Positions 22,505 to 33,634 of a stretch of 64,000 bases of DNA are shown here, piece after piece. The stretch is taken from the NCBI GenBank assembly GCA_012274445.1, contig JAAROD010000058.1, forward strand, positions 1,054,001 through 1,118,000, in the 5' to 3' direction. Source of the DNA: Sclerotiophoma versabilis. Taxonomy: Eukaryota > Ascomycota > Dothideomycetes > Pleosporales > Didymellaceae. The first letter of the stretch is position 1; the number at the start of each line of letters is the position of its first letter. Both the position numbers and the translations under genes were made by a program. The notes beneath the pieces were generated by a model. It made no database searches, was not told where the DNA came from, and saw nothing but the letters and a program-made list of their open reading frames with translations.

Positions 22505-22905
22505 GACCATATATGGGTTGGATTACTTTCAGTTCTGGCATTGGGGGCGACATTTATTAGACTTGGATTGGAGAGAAGGAGGGATGATACCCTGGGATGG
22601 CTACGTGCATAGAGCGCTCATGCGCTACGTTTAACGAATAATTTTACTTCTGAATTGACGTTGTGCAGATGTGAGTGTATTGAGGGCTTCAGGATGCATT
22701 TTGCGTTGTCAAATTCTGGCATCAAGCTTTCGCGCAATAAATACATACCAGATCCCAGAATCGTGTTCTCGTTGAGCCCTATCGTGTTTTCTTCTGAAGG
22801 TCTTCCGTACATTGATCCTCATCATCATTAACGCCAGCCACCAGTGCTATTCGTACAGTTGACCAATTCCCTGCACTTTTATGCTCCGAGATCTAACGCC
22901 CCCAT
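22505..22905. other. Convergent intergenic region, 0.4 kb
   Basis: 3' flanks of two convergent genes. Nothing recognised. Confidence 0.5.
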
Positions 22906-23823
22906 CTACTGCGTCTTACCCACCAGATCGACAGAGGTAGGGAACTTTCGGTTGAGACCGCCCAACACATGCTTCAGGTGCGTCTCGTAGTAGTGCTCTA
23001 TGGGCTTGCTAGGGTCAAGCTGGTGTTCGTCACGAGCGAGGTTCTCGAGGGACTGGAGAGCGCGTTCCAAGCGACCTTCGACCTCCTCCTTCCATGTGCT
23101 CATCTCCGTGACACCAGTCGTCGCACTGTCTGGGTGACGACTTCCGGAACCAATACCTGTCGCAACAGTACTCTCAATGGGGTCGGTGCTATTGAATGGT
23201 ACAGGAGGTCTGTCGACAAGGTCGTTGGATGTGAAGGAGATGAGACCCATGGGGTTGATCCGAGGTGAGCCTAGGGCAATGGGAACTAGGCGCATGTTTA
23301 GGAAGGGGACAGGAAGAAACAAAGAAAAAAACTTACTATCATGCCTGTCCCTTCCTTCGTCGCTAAGCAAGTCGCTCATACTATCAATTTCATCGTCTAC
23401 AGGAATGGAGGAACCGCGGATTGAGTGCCCACTGGTTGACCAGATGTCGGAGTCGCGGTGAGCAAACCTGTGGCCCTCGATCTCAGCTCGGGCGAGTCTA
23501 TCGCCAATAGTGCTCATACCGCGACTACGGCCGTGGGGGTATCGGTAGACCGCGGATGTTGCTGGTGAAGTGATGACCGGAGTGTTGATGGGCGGGGTTG
23601 GATACATAGCCTCGTCGGCAGCTTCATTGAGACTTTCTGCAATCGGCGCCAGGATCTTGATCATGGTGTGGACGTCGATCTCGGGTGGAGGGTCGACAAC
23701 TTCGCTGTCGAGAGCTTCCGTAAGTGGTGTAGGGTTGGGGACAATTACCGCGTCTGAGACAGAAACCGAGTACTGTGAGCCCGGCGAAGTGGCCTTGGTG
23801 GGTGTAGTGAACTGACTCGCCAT
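22906..23823 (-). CDS. Uncharacterised fungal protein
   Basis: My model is exons 23337-23823 and 22906-23270 (283 residues); an acceptor 15 bases earlier (exon start 23285) is also in frame. The intron itself has no stop, so unspliced translation is open. The N-terminal part is Pro/Thr/Ser-rich and looks disordered, with a helical block around residues 50-70 (EIDVHTMIKILAPIAESLNE). The C-terminal third is helical and charged (WKEEVEGRLERALQSLENLA) and ends in LGGLNRKFPTSVDLVGKTQ. No catalytic motif, signal peptide or membrane span is visible. I do not recognise the family. It is a real gene judged by length, codon use and the canonical GTAAGT donor. Confidence 0.65.
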   Translation of the reverse strand: MASQFTTPTKATSPGSQYSVSVSDAVIVPNPTPLTEALDSEVVDPPPEIDVHTMIKILAPIAESLNEAADEAMYPTPPINTPVITSPATSAVYRYPHGRSRGMSTIGDRLARAEIEGHRFAHRDSDIWSTSGHSIRGSSIPVDDEIDSMSDLLSDEGRDRHDSKFFSLFLPVPFLNMRLVPIALGSPRINPMGLISFTSNDLVDRPPVPFNSTDPIESTVATGIGSGSRHPDSATTGVTEMSTWKEEVEGRLERALQSLENLARDEHQLDPSKPIEHYYETHLKHVLGGLNRKFPTSVDLVGKTQ

Positions 23824-24254
23824 TGTTGCAGCTTATGGTCAGGTTCCGTGGCTCGTGTAGTAGAGTAGAAGACAAACGAAGAGAGGAGGAGGTTCGTTTG
23901 GCGGATGACCTGAATACTCACTCTTTGCTTGGCGGATGGTGTGGTAAGGAGGCAGCGTTCGTCGGTGGTGATCTAGAGGAGCAAAGCTCGCCAGCGATCG
24001 TGGCTGTGGAGGATGAGAGGGTGGAAGGCACGGGGTTTCGTCGTTGTTGTGGGGATGCTTGCGGAGCGTGGAGGTGAACGTGAGTTGAACTGGGGTCGGT
24101 GCGCTTGCCAGGTGGCGAGGAAAGTAGCAACGACGAGCAGTTCTAAGCCAATAGCTTACTGGTTTAGGAAGGAAACAAACAGCTGTCAACGTAAACTCAA
24201 GCCAATCTGACGAAGGGAAATGTCACCTGACACGTGCTATCGCTCCCCATTCAC
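23824..24254. other. Intergenic region, 0.43 kb
   Basis: Upstream of the preceding minus-strand gene and 3' flank of the PQ-loop gene. Open frames on both strands, none convincing. Confidence 0.5.
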
Positions 24255-25226
24255 CTACGCAACTCTCGAAGGCAGGTGACCCACGCCGCTTATCCTCGAG
24301 CTCACACTGCGCTGCCGGTGCACTTCAAGCTCTGCGGACGTAGTCCTGAACACTGAAGTGCTGGACGGTAAATCGTGCAGCGCAATACTTGTGGTGTTTG
24401 CGCTCCCAGCAGCACTTTCACCCGTTGGTGGCCCATTGCTTGCCGTCGATGCACCACGCTTGTTGCGCTTCTCTTTCAGCCAGGGTATCATATTGTAGTA
24501 TGCACCACATGCGAAGACGCCAATCCAAAGCACCAACTCCGTAGCGTATATGATCATGCCCAAGATGTCAAGCTTGGCCTGAAAGACGACAGAGAGCAGT
24601 GAGAACACATCTCCAAGGGCATCAATTCCCACGAAAATGAAAGAGATGCCTCGAACCGTACGGTGGAGATAAATATCCACGTAGTGGCTCCCTACGCCTG
24701 CCGCAAGTAGAACAGCAGCAAGGACTGCCATCAAAATCAAGGGCCATTCCAGATCCCTTTCTTTTGCATGACGCAGAGCGAAGATGAGGGCGGCCTGCAC
24801 ACCAGCCATAAGACACATGACAGGAATGACGAGAGCTAGGGAGCGGGAAATAGACCAGTTCTGTTGTCAGGATCAGCTTCTGGTTCTATGGAGATGGATG
24901 TAAGGCCATACCTTTTCATAGTAATAGCACTGGATCCACGTCAATAAGCTCAGTACAATAAGAATCTGAGGCTGTATGCGCAAAGCAACGTTGAACTCCT
25001 CTACAATGTTGTAGACACCTAGCGATACTCCAGCCCATGCCCAAAGCATCATCATCGTAGGCTGTAGACCGATGGCATTGTGTCGGCGATAGTTGATGAT
25101 GATCTGAGGTATCAACTGGATGGACCAGCACACCTGCCTTCGTTAGCGAGATACGCAGCGAGAGGGTTGGGTTTCCCGCACAGCGCCCAGGGTTCCAAGC
25201 ACATTTGCAGCAGCGGGAACGTCCAT
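24255..25226 (-). CDS. PQ-loop repeat membrane protein
   Basis: Exons 25182-25226, 24912-25133 and 24255-24860 give 290 residues. The first exon encodes only 15 residues (MDVPAAANVLGTLGA), joined to VCWSIQLIPQIIINYRRHN, a good first PQ-loop motif. Hydrophobic segments then alternate with short loops for a total of about seven spans, typical of the PQ-loop/cystinosin/Ypq superfamily of vacuolar or lysosomal amino-acid exporters and related transporters. The second loop (YLHRTVRGISFIFVGIDALGD) keeps the RGIS part but lacks the Pro-Gln pair. The tail is a cytosolic Ser/Thr-rich segment. Substrate and membrane are not determined by the sequence. It is divergent from ERV1 with 361 bases between start codons. 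Confidence 0.85.
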
Positions 25227-25587
25227 GACTAACAGATGGAAATAGGGTGTATGTAAGAAAGTTACGATGGAGTAGAGATGATAGTTAAATCTGCGTCGAA
25301 GAGATACTGAAAATACTGTCGAAGCCTCTCTAGTTTATAGTAACAATACTAGAGATAATTCGAAAGCATATTCCAGGCAGTTCAAAAGCATGAGGATCTA
25401 TCTTGTCGTAGCCAAGACAAGTTCAAAAGCACTGAAGTCCACCCAACTCGCTTGTCTGCTGCACGTCACCCAACCAGGGCCACCCCTGCACGCGCCATCG
25501 CCGAGGCAAGGCTGCAGCGCCGATCATCAAGTTCACGATGCTTTGAAATCACCATCACCACAGTCACTACAGTGTACAGTAGAAGAA
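25227..25587. promoter_or_regulatory. Divergent promoter region PQ-loop / ERV1
   Basis: 361 bases between two divergent start codons. No specific site recognised. Confidence 0.45.
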
Positions 25588-26221
25588 ATGGCGTCGCAAT
25601 CAGCGGAAACCCCGGAGAAAAAAGACACAGAAAAGTTGCTCCCTGGGGGCAAGAAGATCATCAATGGCATAGTTTACGAGGCAGATGGCAAGCCGTGAGT
25701 ACTTCTACAACGCAATGCGCCAAACAAACTGCAGTGCCCGCAGCGCATACAAACCGGAAGCCTAAAATACAGAGCACTAACGAACACTGTATAGATGCAG
25801 AACATGCAACGACATGACCGCCCTCTTTGCCCTCGGCGGTAAAAAGAAGCGCGGCGCCCTACCTCCCGCGCTCCCCAAAGACTGCCCCCCAGACGTCGCA
25901 CAACTCGGCCGCTCCTCCTGGACACTGCTCCACTCCATAACCGCAACTTATCCCGAAAACCCTCCTCCATCTATGCAAACCGAGACCTCCGCGTTCCTGC
26001 GTACATTTGGGAAGTTGTACCCATGCTGGGTGTGCGCGGAGGATTTCCAGGAGTGGATGAGGGTCAACACGCCACGGGTGAGCAGTCGCAGCGAGTTTGG
26101 ACAATGGATGTGCGAGGCGCATAATGCAGTGAATGTTAAGCTGGGGAAGAAGGAGTTCGATTGCAGTAGGTGGGAGGAGAGGTGGAGGACGGGATGGAAG
26201 GATGGGAGGTGCGATCCTTGA
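25588..26221 (+). CDS. ERV1: FAD-linked sulfhydryl oxidase of the mitochondrial intermembrane space
   Basis: Exons 25588-25694 and 25795-26221 give 177 residues. The shuttle pair CRTC is at residues 37-40, just across the splice junction. The catalytic pair is YPCWVC (C113, C116). The Erv/ALR core continues with WTLLHSITATYP and a FGQWMCEAHNAVNVKLGK helix carrying the structural Cys and the FAD-contacting His/Asn. Erv1 reoxidises Mia40 and passes electrons to cytochrome c or oxygen, driving disulfide-coupled import. The N-terminus is short and non-cleavable in style, and a final Cys pair is in FDC...GRCDP. Length is normal for fungal Erv1. Erv2 (ER lumen) is excluded by the absence of a signal anchor and the presence of the N-terminal shuttle pair. 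Confidence 0.93.
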
Positions 26222-26537
26222 GCATGACAAGTAAGAGCGACATACAGTAGACGGGAAGATGTATAACGGTTGTACGATTGCATGTATATCTGAGGAAGCG
26301 TGGAGCCCTACAGTATACACAGCCGCTGCGCGGAACACCATCCTTATAACAACACCACACGACTCAAGACCATGGACACCGGCATTGGGCGGCGTTCAGA
26401 AAGCCATCATCTCCATCCTTTTATTCGGGCCTATGCTCTAGATCTTCTTGCGTCCGAGAGTGACATCAATATACGACTTGAATTTTACGATACTGGGCCA
26501 TGGAATTGCTAGTAAGGACTAGCCACACTTGAGTACC
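26222..26537. other. Intergenic region, 0.3 kb
   Basis: 3' flank of ERV1 and leader of the next gene. Nothing recognised. Confidence 0.4.
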
Positions 26538-27575
26538 ATGTCTCCCACCTGCACCATGAGGTCAAGGTACCCTTCGAGCTTCAGGTGGGGGTTGTACGCG
26601 GCGAAATCACATAAAACGTCTTGGAGGGTAAAAAGCTGTTCCATCCATCTGTCAATTCGATTTGCGAAAGTCGTCATGCATCTCTACCCTGTCGGGAATC
26701 TGCGCCTCAAGCATGGCCATCGCACGTCTGCTACAAGTGACTCCACCGAAGCATCTTCACCAACCGGACCTCCCGACTTCTCGCAACCGCTGAGCCACGT
26801 TGATCGAGGCTCGGCCATCGCCCTGGGTATCCTTCTTGTCTTGATTCTTTCTGCGCTGGGCTGGTTCTGCAGTACACAGATCAAGAGAAGGAGGGAGAAG
26901 GATGCTGAACAGAGGCTCTCAAGGCAAGCGGACGCTACTATTGGGCGCGGCAGAAGTTGTGCTAGAGAAATCCCACGATTTTCAATGCATAAGATGCGCT
27001 TCGCAGGATTACCATCCAGGTCACAAGCAGGTTCCGGAGCGAGCACACTGGTCGGAAGCGGGTCAGCTCACGGATGGGCAAGACGAAGCGAAGGTGATGA
27101 GAAAAGAGATCGCTCGGGTCCAGCAATGAGTCCGCAATCGCACTATCGAAGCACGACAGAGCACGACAACACTACAACAGGCGTACTTCAGGCACCGGGA
27201 AACTATCGAAGATCTATTGACAGTGCAAGGTCACTCTCTCCTCTGTCACAGGCTACACCTCCGCGTCCAATGCCACAGCGTGCATCACATCACAGGCGCC
27301 AGAGTAGCTTGCATTCGATCGATACGTACATTCCGGCCCATGAAGCCTCGTTGTCTCAAACACAATACGACAAGCGATGGTGGAGTGAAGTGGCCTCTCA
27401 CGGTGGCTGCACAGCGCGTGCCAATCGACGTCTCTCAACATTAGCACCCATTCTAGAGCCCGAGGCCGCTCTTCAGGCTGGGTTCTCTGACGATACAATT
27501 ACTTGTGAGTGTGGCAGACGAAATAGCGTACATGTCAGCGGCAGGCGATCATCAGCGAATCGTGTTGATCGATGA
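26538..27575 (+). CDS. Single-pass membrane protein, unknown function
   Basis: A 345-residue open frame from the ATG at 26538. One strong membrane span sits around residues 90-112 (SAIALGILLVLILSALGWFC), followed at once by a stop-transfer patch (STQIKRRREKDAEQR). The rest is a basic, Ser/Arg-rich cytosolic tail with scattered Arg-X-X-Ser sites and a CECGRR motif close to the end. The start is uncertain: the first 45 residues look unlike a real N-terminus, and the ATG at 26676 (MHLYPVGNL) or an upstream exon may be correct. The short Ser/Thr/Pro stretch before the span and the basic juxtamembrane motif recall fungal wall-sensor-like proteins, but there is no clear signal peptide. Confidence 0.5.
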   Translation: MSPTCTMRSRYPSSFRWGLYAAKSHKTSWRVKSCSIHLSIRFAKVVMHLYPVGNLRLKHGHRTSATSDSTEASSPTGPPDFSQPLSHVDRGSAIALGILLVLILSALGWFCSTQIKRRREKDAEQRLSRQADATIGRGRSCAREIPRFSMHKMRFAGLPSRSQAGSGASTLVGSGSAHGWARRSEGDEKRDRSGPAMSPQSHYRSTTEHDNTTTGVLQAPGNYRRSIDSARSLSPLSQATPPRPMPQRASHHRRQSSLHSIDTYIPAHEASLSQTQYDKRWWSEVASHGGCTARANRRLSTLAPILEPEAALQAGFSDDTITCECGRRNSVHVSGRRSSANRVDR

Positions 27576-27938
27576 TGGCCATCGACGAAGTCCTGTTGGT
27601 CATATAATTTAGGTAAAGGGGATATCGAATGTAGATCTCAAAGAATACTATGTCAAGAGGCAATTCAAAGCCGCTCAAGCTTCATTTTGAAATTTCAGCC
27701 GTGGTACAGATGGGCCATTATCTTATTCGTTCCTACTACCGTCAAAACATCCGTTTCGTCAATGCAATATGTCATCTCTTCGCAAAATGGTTCCTCCAGA
27801 AGGATGTATCTAAGTTGAGCTCAGACCAGCTAGCCGCTCAGTCAATCGTAATGGTACGAGAGATGCTTCCAGATGCCGAGTAGGTATCATGATTTGGCCT
27901 CGTTGTAAATACCGCACATGTAAATTACTGAGAAGAGC
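27576..27938. other. Convergent intergenic region, 0.36 kb
   Basis: 3' flanks of the membrane-protein gene and the MAP kinase. A 78-codon frame at 27650-27883 shows no domain and may be 3' UTR. Confidence 0.4.
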
Positions 27939-29195
<1,257 letters not shown>

Positions 29196-31082
29196 GTTGG
29201 CGGTGTTTGTGGGTTGTAGGCTCGGCTATAAGGCGTTCTCAGCCGGTCGAGGGGAGCTGCTACTCAATTCTTGCGTGCAGCGAGTAGGTGAGGTTCGTCG
29301 ATGGAAGGTAGAAGCAGTTGTGGCAGTGAAGACGTCAAGTACAATCTGCGGCCGTTATTTGTCAGTACAAGAACAGGGAAGGTAGAGCTGTGGCCATTGT
29401 CCGCAGAACACAAGCTGTGTCTTGGTGCGTATCCACCCGGCCCGGGGCATCTCATGGTGAAACGGTGCAGTGTCATGACGCTGAGTTCAGCCCCACGTGC
29501 TCCTTTGAGACGCGGGACCAAAAGAGACTCCCGTATTGACCATTGAGCATTGGCGGGAACAAACGGCACCGACTAGTTGCTACGTCGCCACACAGCCACC
29601 ATGGGAGCTGAGTGGAAGATAGTTACATACCTCTAAGTCGACTTTGCTATGTTGCACGCGGAGAAATGCACAGAGATTGAGCGCGGAGGCGGTGCTCTTC
29701 TAGGCAATGCCCAATATGCTGCAGTGTCGTGCGTACTCGTAATGTGGCGCGTCCACTGACTGAGGGGTGCGCTAATTGATGCCGAACGCTGTCGCCTGAT
29801 CGTTTAGCCTTTGCTCGGCGGCTATCGACCTTGACGGCGTTTGAGTTTGGGGGAGCAGAGGAGAGTCGAGGCGGTGACAGGAGAGCGCAGGAGCAAAAGG
29901 AGCTGAGGGGGGGCGCTCACTGAGGAGGGGCAGGGTCTACCAGGGTCTACCAGGGTCTGCGGCTGCTTTATCACCAGGTCAGCCTCCAAACGGCAGAGAT
30001 GCAGTCCAAAAGCGTGGAAAGAAAACGTGGCAACGCACTGCAATGTACTGCAGTCTGACAGCACACAAAGAAGGTTTGTTCTCCAAGCCTGCCTGTCGTG
30101 TGGAGCGAGGAAGGTGCAATGGCAATAGCGGCGTTGCTGTGATGGTGGGGTATCCTGCAGCTCAAGGTGGGCAAGCACACGCAGGAACGGTTCTCACTCG
30201 ACGAGCACAATAGCACAAGCAAGGATGAAAGAGAGATCAAACTGGGAACAACCGGCAGCTGGCAGCACTCAGTTGTCTATAGCAGCCCACGAAAGTAGCA
30301 CCTCTGTCTGAAGGCTGCTACCGCCGCGCGAGCTTCCTTCCGCTACTAGTGTTAGCCGCCGCATCAGTAGCACTAACCAATCGCACAGAGAACAGAGCCA
30401 GGCCGCCGAGCCTACCGTCGCAGACTCCCGCACGAGGCCCAGGCAGGCCACTCTGTTGAGGCCTGCACGAGAGTCACCACAAACTTTGCGAAAGCGTTTT
30501 GCAACTGTTTGGTAGGCAGCCGGGTAAGAACGACCTTGTCTTATGTGTCTCGGTTTTGCAGACGCCCCACCACCTCTCCACTCACATCTCGCTTCCAAGA
30601 GCCTACGCAGCTTCTAGTCATGCAGCGAACGACACCGACTACCTGGCTGCCCGTGTACTTCTCGTCGATGTCTTGTCTAATCTAGTTGTGGAGGTAGACG
30701 TCTGAAACCTCGTTGTCTGCAGGGGTCTAGTTCCAAGGGGTAGTCAATGTGGTGATCCATTGGTGATAAGCATGTCACATCTAAACTTAGCAGGGCCGCT
30801 ATAGCGGCCTACAATTGGCTGCGTGACCCGGTATGTTGTCCTTTCGGACATCTGCCAACTTTCTGTTGTCTGAGATCTTGACAGCGCGAAAACCGAATGG
30901 TGGAAGGTTTGATGCTCCAAAAAGAGCGAGCTAAAAGCATGGAAGCACTGCAAGGCTTCTGGAAGTTATTTCGAGTTCAAGACCCAATGCCGCGGGCATT
31001 TCGATTACGCATTGATATGCGACTACGTCAACATCTGCTAAGAACTAAACGAAGGATCCTGTATCACGGCGCTGTGAAAGAC
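29196..31082. other. Long upstream region of the MAP kinase, no gene recognised
   Basis: 1.9 kb without a supported gene. It includes a three-copy 10-base tandem repeat at 29931-29960 and G/A-rich tracts around 29860-29930. Open frames of about 100 codons occur on both strands but lack domains or good starts. Confidence 0.5.
29931..29960. repeat. Three tandem 10-base units
   Basis: Units CAGGGTCTAC, CAGGGTCTAC and CAGGGTCTGC lie end to end. They sit about 740 bases upstream of the MAP kinase start codon. Confidence 0.9.
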
Positions 31083-31463
31083 TCAGCCTTCGACATCTCC
31101 GTCCTCTTCGTCCTCTCCTTTCCACTCTTCGTCTGCATCTTCGACGTCACTAAAGTTGTCCTCCAGCATGTCAAGATTTACCAGCTCTATCAGTTGTTGA
31201 CTGAAAGACTCAACTTGTTCCTTGGCCTCGGGCAAGGACTGGCAATGGAGTCCAGCTCTATACTTCTTGTTCAAGGCGACATCAGCAAATGTCACTTTTC
31301 CTTCAGTTGCAACCTGGCTCATGATCATACCCTTCGAAAAGGCTCTGATCCCTCTAACAGCTCCATTCTTAGTCCAGCTGCAGCAAGGGCGACCGAACAG
31401 CATGCAATTTCTACAGCAATTCAGGCCCTGAATTTGAATGCATGCGGACCCCAGGGAAGACAA
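31083..31463 (-). CDS. Cys-rich then acidic open frame, possible gene fragment or last exon
   Basis: An open frame of about 126 codons beginning without a clear ATG (a 3' splice site CAG lies just before it at about 31467), so it is probably a C-terminal exon or part of a decayed gene. The N-terminal part has a tight Cys pattern (NCCRNCMLFGRPCCSW) that resembles the second half of the Cys-rich zinc-like motif of fungal DUF3716 proteins. A helical stretch (KEQVESFSQQLIELVNLDML) and a strongly acidic end (EEWKGEDEEDGDVEG) follow. The composition looks protein-like rather than random. I could not find a convincing first exon, and the neighbouring minus-strand frame just upstream is damaged. Confidence 0.3.
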   Translation of the reverse strand: MSSLGSACIQIQGLNCCRNCMLFGRPCCSWTKNGAVRGIRAFSKGMIMSQVATEGKVTFADVALNKKYRAGLHCQSLPEAKEQVESFSQQLIELVNLDMLEDNFSDVEDADEEWKGEDEEDGDVEG

Positions 31464-31503
31464 AACCTGTACTCAGCATAGCGCATCCGTCGCACAATTT
31501 TTG

Positions 31504-32050
31504 CTAGCCAAATAGACCATCCACGTTCTCAAGGCCCAGTTCCCGCATGGTCGCGATGATACTGGCCCTTGACTTGAAAGCTCCGCTGCGCATAGTAAAG
31601 GGTTCTGGAAGCTTGACTTCGATAGTCTTGGGTCTGGTAGTTATAAACAGTTTGGAGAACGTAAGCGCAGCCTTTCAAGCGGGGCATCCATGCCTCTGTC
31701 TTGTTTTGGTCCGCATTGAACAGCCACTGAATCATAGAGATTGTCTTGATGTAGCTGACATGCGAGTCCACCTGGTCCCTGTCCTGAAATGTATATATTT
31801 CCCGGGCGACCAAGTAACGGTGCCTCCACTTCCCAGATCTTGGTGGATATTCCCACTCAATGAGTACCGCCAGCGAATGGCCTTGGTCCCGGTTTTGGAA
31901 TGCTCCAATAGCGTTAAGTCGTGACCACGCAGAAGGGTGAGCTTGTCCGTCCATCCGGACTTCGAATACAAGCTGGTAAGGGTCATCCTGACGAGGCCCC
32001 ATCGTTCCATCAAGGGATTTTTTGGGAATGACGAGCACTAAGAAGTCGAT
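31504..32050 (-). pseudogene. Unknown gene with apparent frameshift
   Basis: A minus-strand frame reads well from a possible 3' splice site at 32051 (exon start IDFLVLVIPKKSL) through FEVRMDGQAHPSAW, VLIEWEYPPRSGKW and SMIQWLFNADQNKTEAWMPR. It then loses quality near 31680. In the +1 frame from there, an equally good segment (FITTRPKTIEVKLPEPFTM, SRASIIATMRELGLENVDG) runs to a TAG at 31504-31506. One extra base near 31680, or an unrecognised intron with weak signals, would explain this. No ATG start and no first exon were found. I do not recognise the family. I call it a pseudogene on the shift and the missing start; a sequencing error is the alternative. Confidence 0.4.
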
Positions 32051-32510
32051 CTGGGTTTAGAATCTATAACCCTCCTTGGAGACTGAATTATATCGAGCCT
32101 GGAGAAGGAGTGAACGGCTATTGCTGCACTCTGCAGGCAATCGTTGCTTAGTGAAATTGTAGTCCTTAGTTAACTTATGAGCTGTTGATAATCAAGCGAT
32201 CAAGCCTTGACTGCCTCCGGTAGTTAACAACTGCATATTCGGGCCAGGCTATGCGGCGAATGGGAGCGACACCTTAACTTCTCAATTTGCAAGGCAGCAG
32301 GAAGCATGAAAGGGGAGACTGGTCTTTAAGATCATTACGATTAGAACTAAACAAATAGCGAGTGACCGAGCAATATCGTAGGGTATCGAGAGAAAAAGCC
32401 AATCCATCCTAGTATCGAATAGTCCAAAAATCAAACTGCGTATCCAGCCATTATCCGTTGTTCATCATCAAGGTCCCTTTCACTAATCGTGTCTGAAGAC
32501 AGCCATGCTT
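32051..32510. other. Intergenic region, 0.46 kb
   Basis: Lies between the damaged frame and the 3' end of the stomatin-like gene. Locally AT-rich; nothing recognised. Confidence 0.4.
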
Positions 32511-33634
32511 CTACATGTTCTCGATAACCCTTGAGTTGATCGCGCTCTGGAAACCATGGTTGCCTTGCCCGTACTCCTGCTCAGCGGAACTCTGGATGCC
32601 CATACTGGAACCAGCGTTGTAGTTGCTTGGCCCTTCTCCAGCGGCATCGGCTTGAGCGAGCGCGCTCTGGACAGTTTGATTTTGTGCAGGGAGGAAAATA
32701 ACTTTACTGTTTGCAGTTTTAGCCATGGCCTGCATCGCCTCGAGGTATCTGATCTGCATTGCGGGCGCTGATGACAATATATCTGCCGCCTGTCGCATCA
32801 ATTTCGCGGACTCTACTTCGGCACGGGCGGCGATGACCTTGGCCTCACCGGTGCGCTTGGACTGGGCGGCCATGGAGAGCGAGTCTTGAAGGTCCTGGTT
32901 GAAAATCAGGTCCTTGATGAGCATGGACTCGACTTCGACACCCCAACCGGCGGACGTCTCCTCAATAATTTCGCGGATCGACTGTGCAATCTCCTCACGG
33001 CGCTCGATAACGTCCTGAAGTACGCGGGCACCGACGACGTGGCGGAGTGTTGTCTGCGTACGCTCGACGAGAGCTTGGCGAATGTTGGCGATGCTGAAGG
33101 CGGCCTTGTGGGGCGAGGTAATGCGGTAGTAGATGACGGAAGTGAGCTGCAGAGAGACATTGTCCTTGGTCATGCAGACCTGCTTGGGTACTTCGACGAT
33201 CTGGATCTTGACATCGACCTGGACGAGCTTCTCGGAGAGAGGGTTGATGTAGACAAGACCGGGGTCGACAGCGCGAGCAAATCGACCGAATTTGGTTACG
33301 AGACCAACATTTCCTTGGTTCACCGGCTGGTATGGGTTTGGGCAGCAGATGCAGCATGGAATGGCGCCAAGGGTACCAATGATCCCACCCATAGTGTTAA
33401 CCTAGTGGCGTGAGTTATGCATAGACAGCAAGCAGATGTTCAACTTACCATTCCACCGTACCATCCATGGCTATCGGCATCGGCATCATCTGGCTCGATA
33501 ACCTTCGCGTAGCTAGGCTGCAAATCTTCACGACGAGGAGGTTGGACCTTCACGACGGGCTCATCGGTGAGGCGAGCGGGAGTAACACCGTTGGTGCCAT
33601 TGATGGGCATTGGAGCCTTGCCGTTGTCCTCCAT
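32511..33634 (-). CDS. Stomatin-like SPFH/Band 7 protein
   Basis: Exons 33449-33634 and 32511-33401 give 358 residues. After a polar N-terminus there is a short hydrophobic, Cys-rich hairpin (GTLGAIPCCICCPNPY), probably membrane-inserted and acylated. The SPFH domain follows: GNVGLVTKFGRFARAVDPGL, VPKQVCMTKDNVSLQLTSVI, RQALVERTQTTLRHVVG and a coiled RTGEAKVIAARAEVESAKLM segment. The C-terminus has a hydrophobic block (MQAMAKTANSKVIFLPAQNQ) typical of stomatins. Stomatins form membrane-bound oligomers that organise channels and transporters at the plasma membrane or endosomes. The start at 33634 (MEDNGKAPM) fits relatives; an in-frame ATG at 33739 would add 35 Ser/Thr-rich residues. Mitochondrial SLP2-type proteins lack this CCxCC hairpin. 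Confidence 0.9.
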
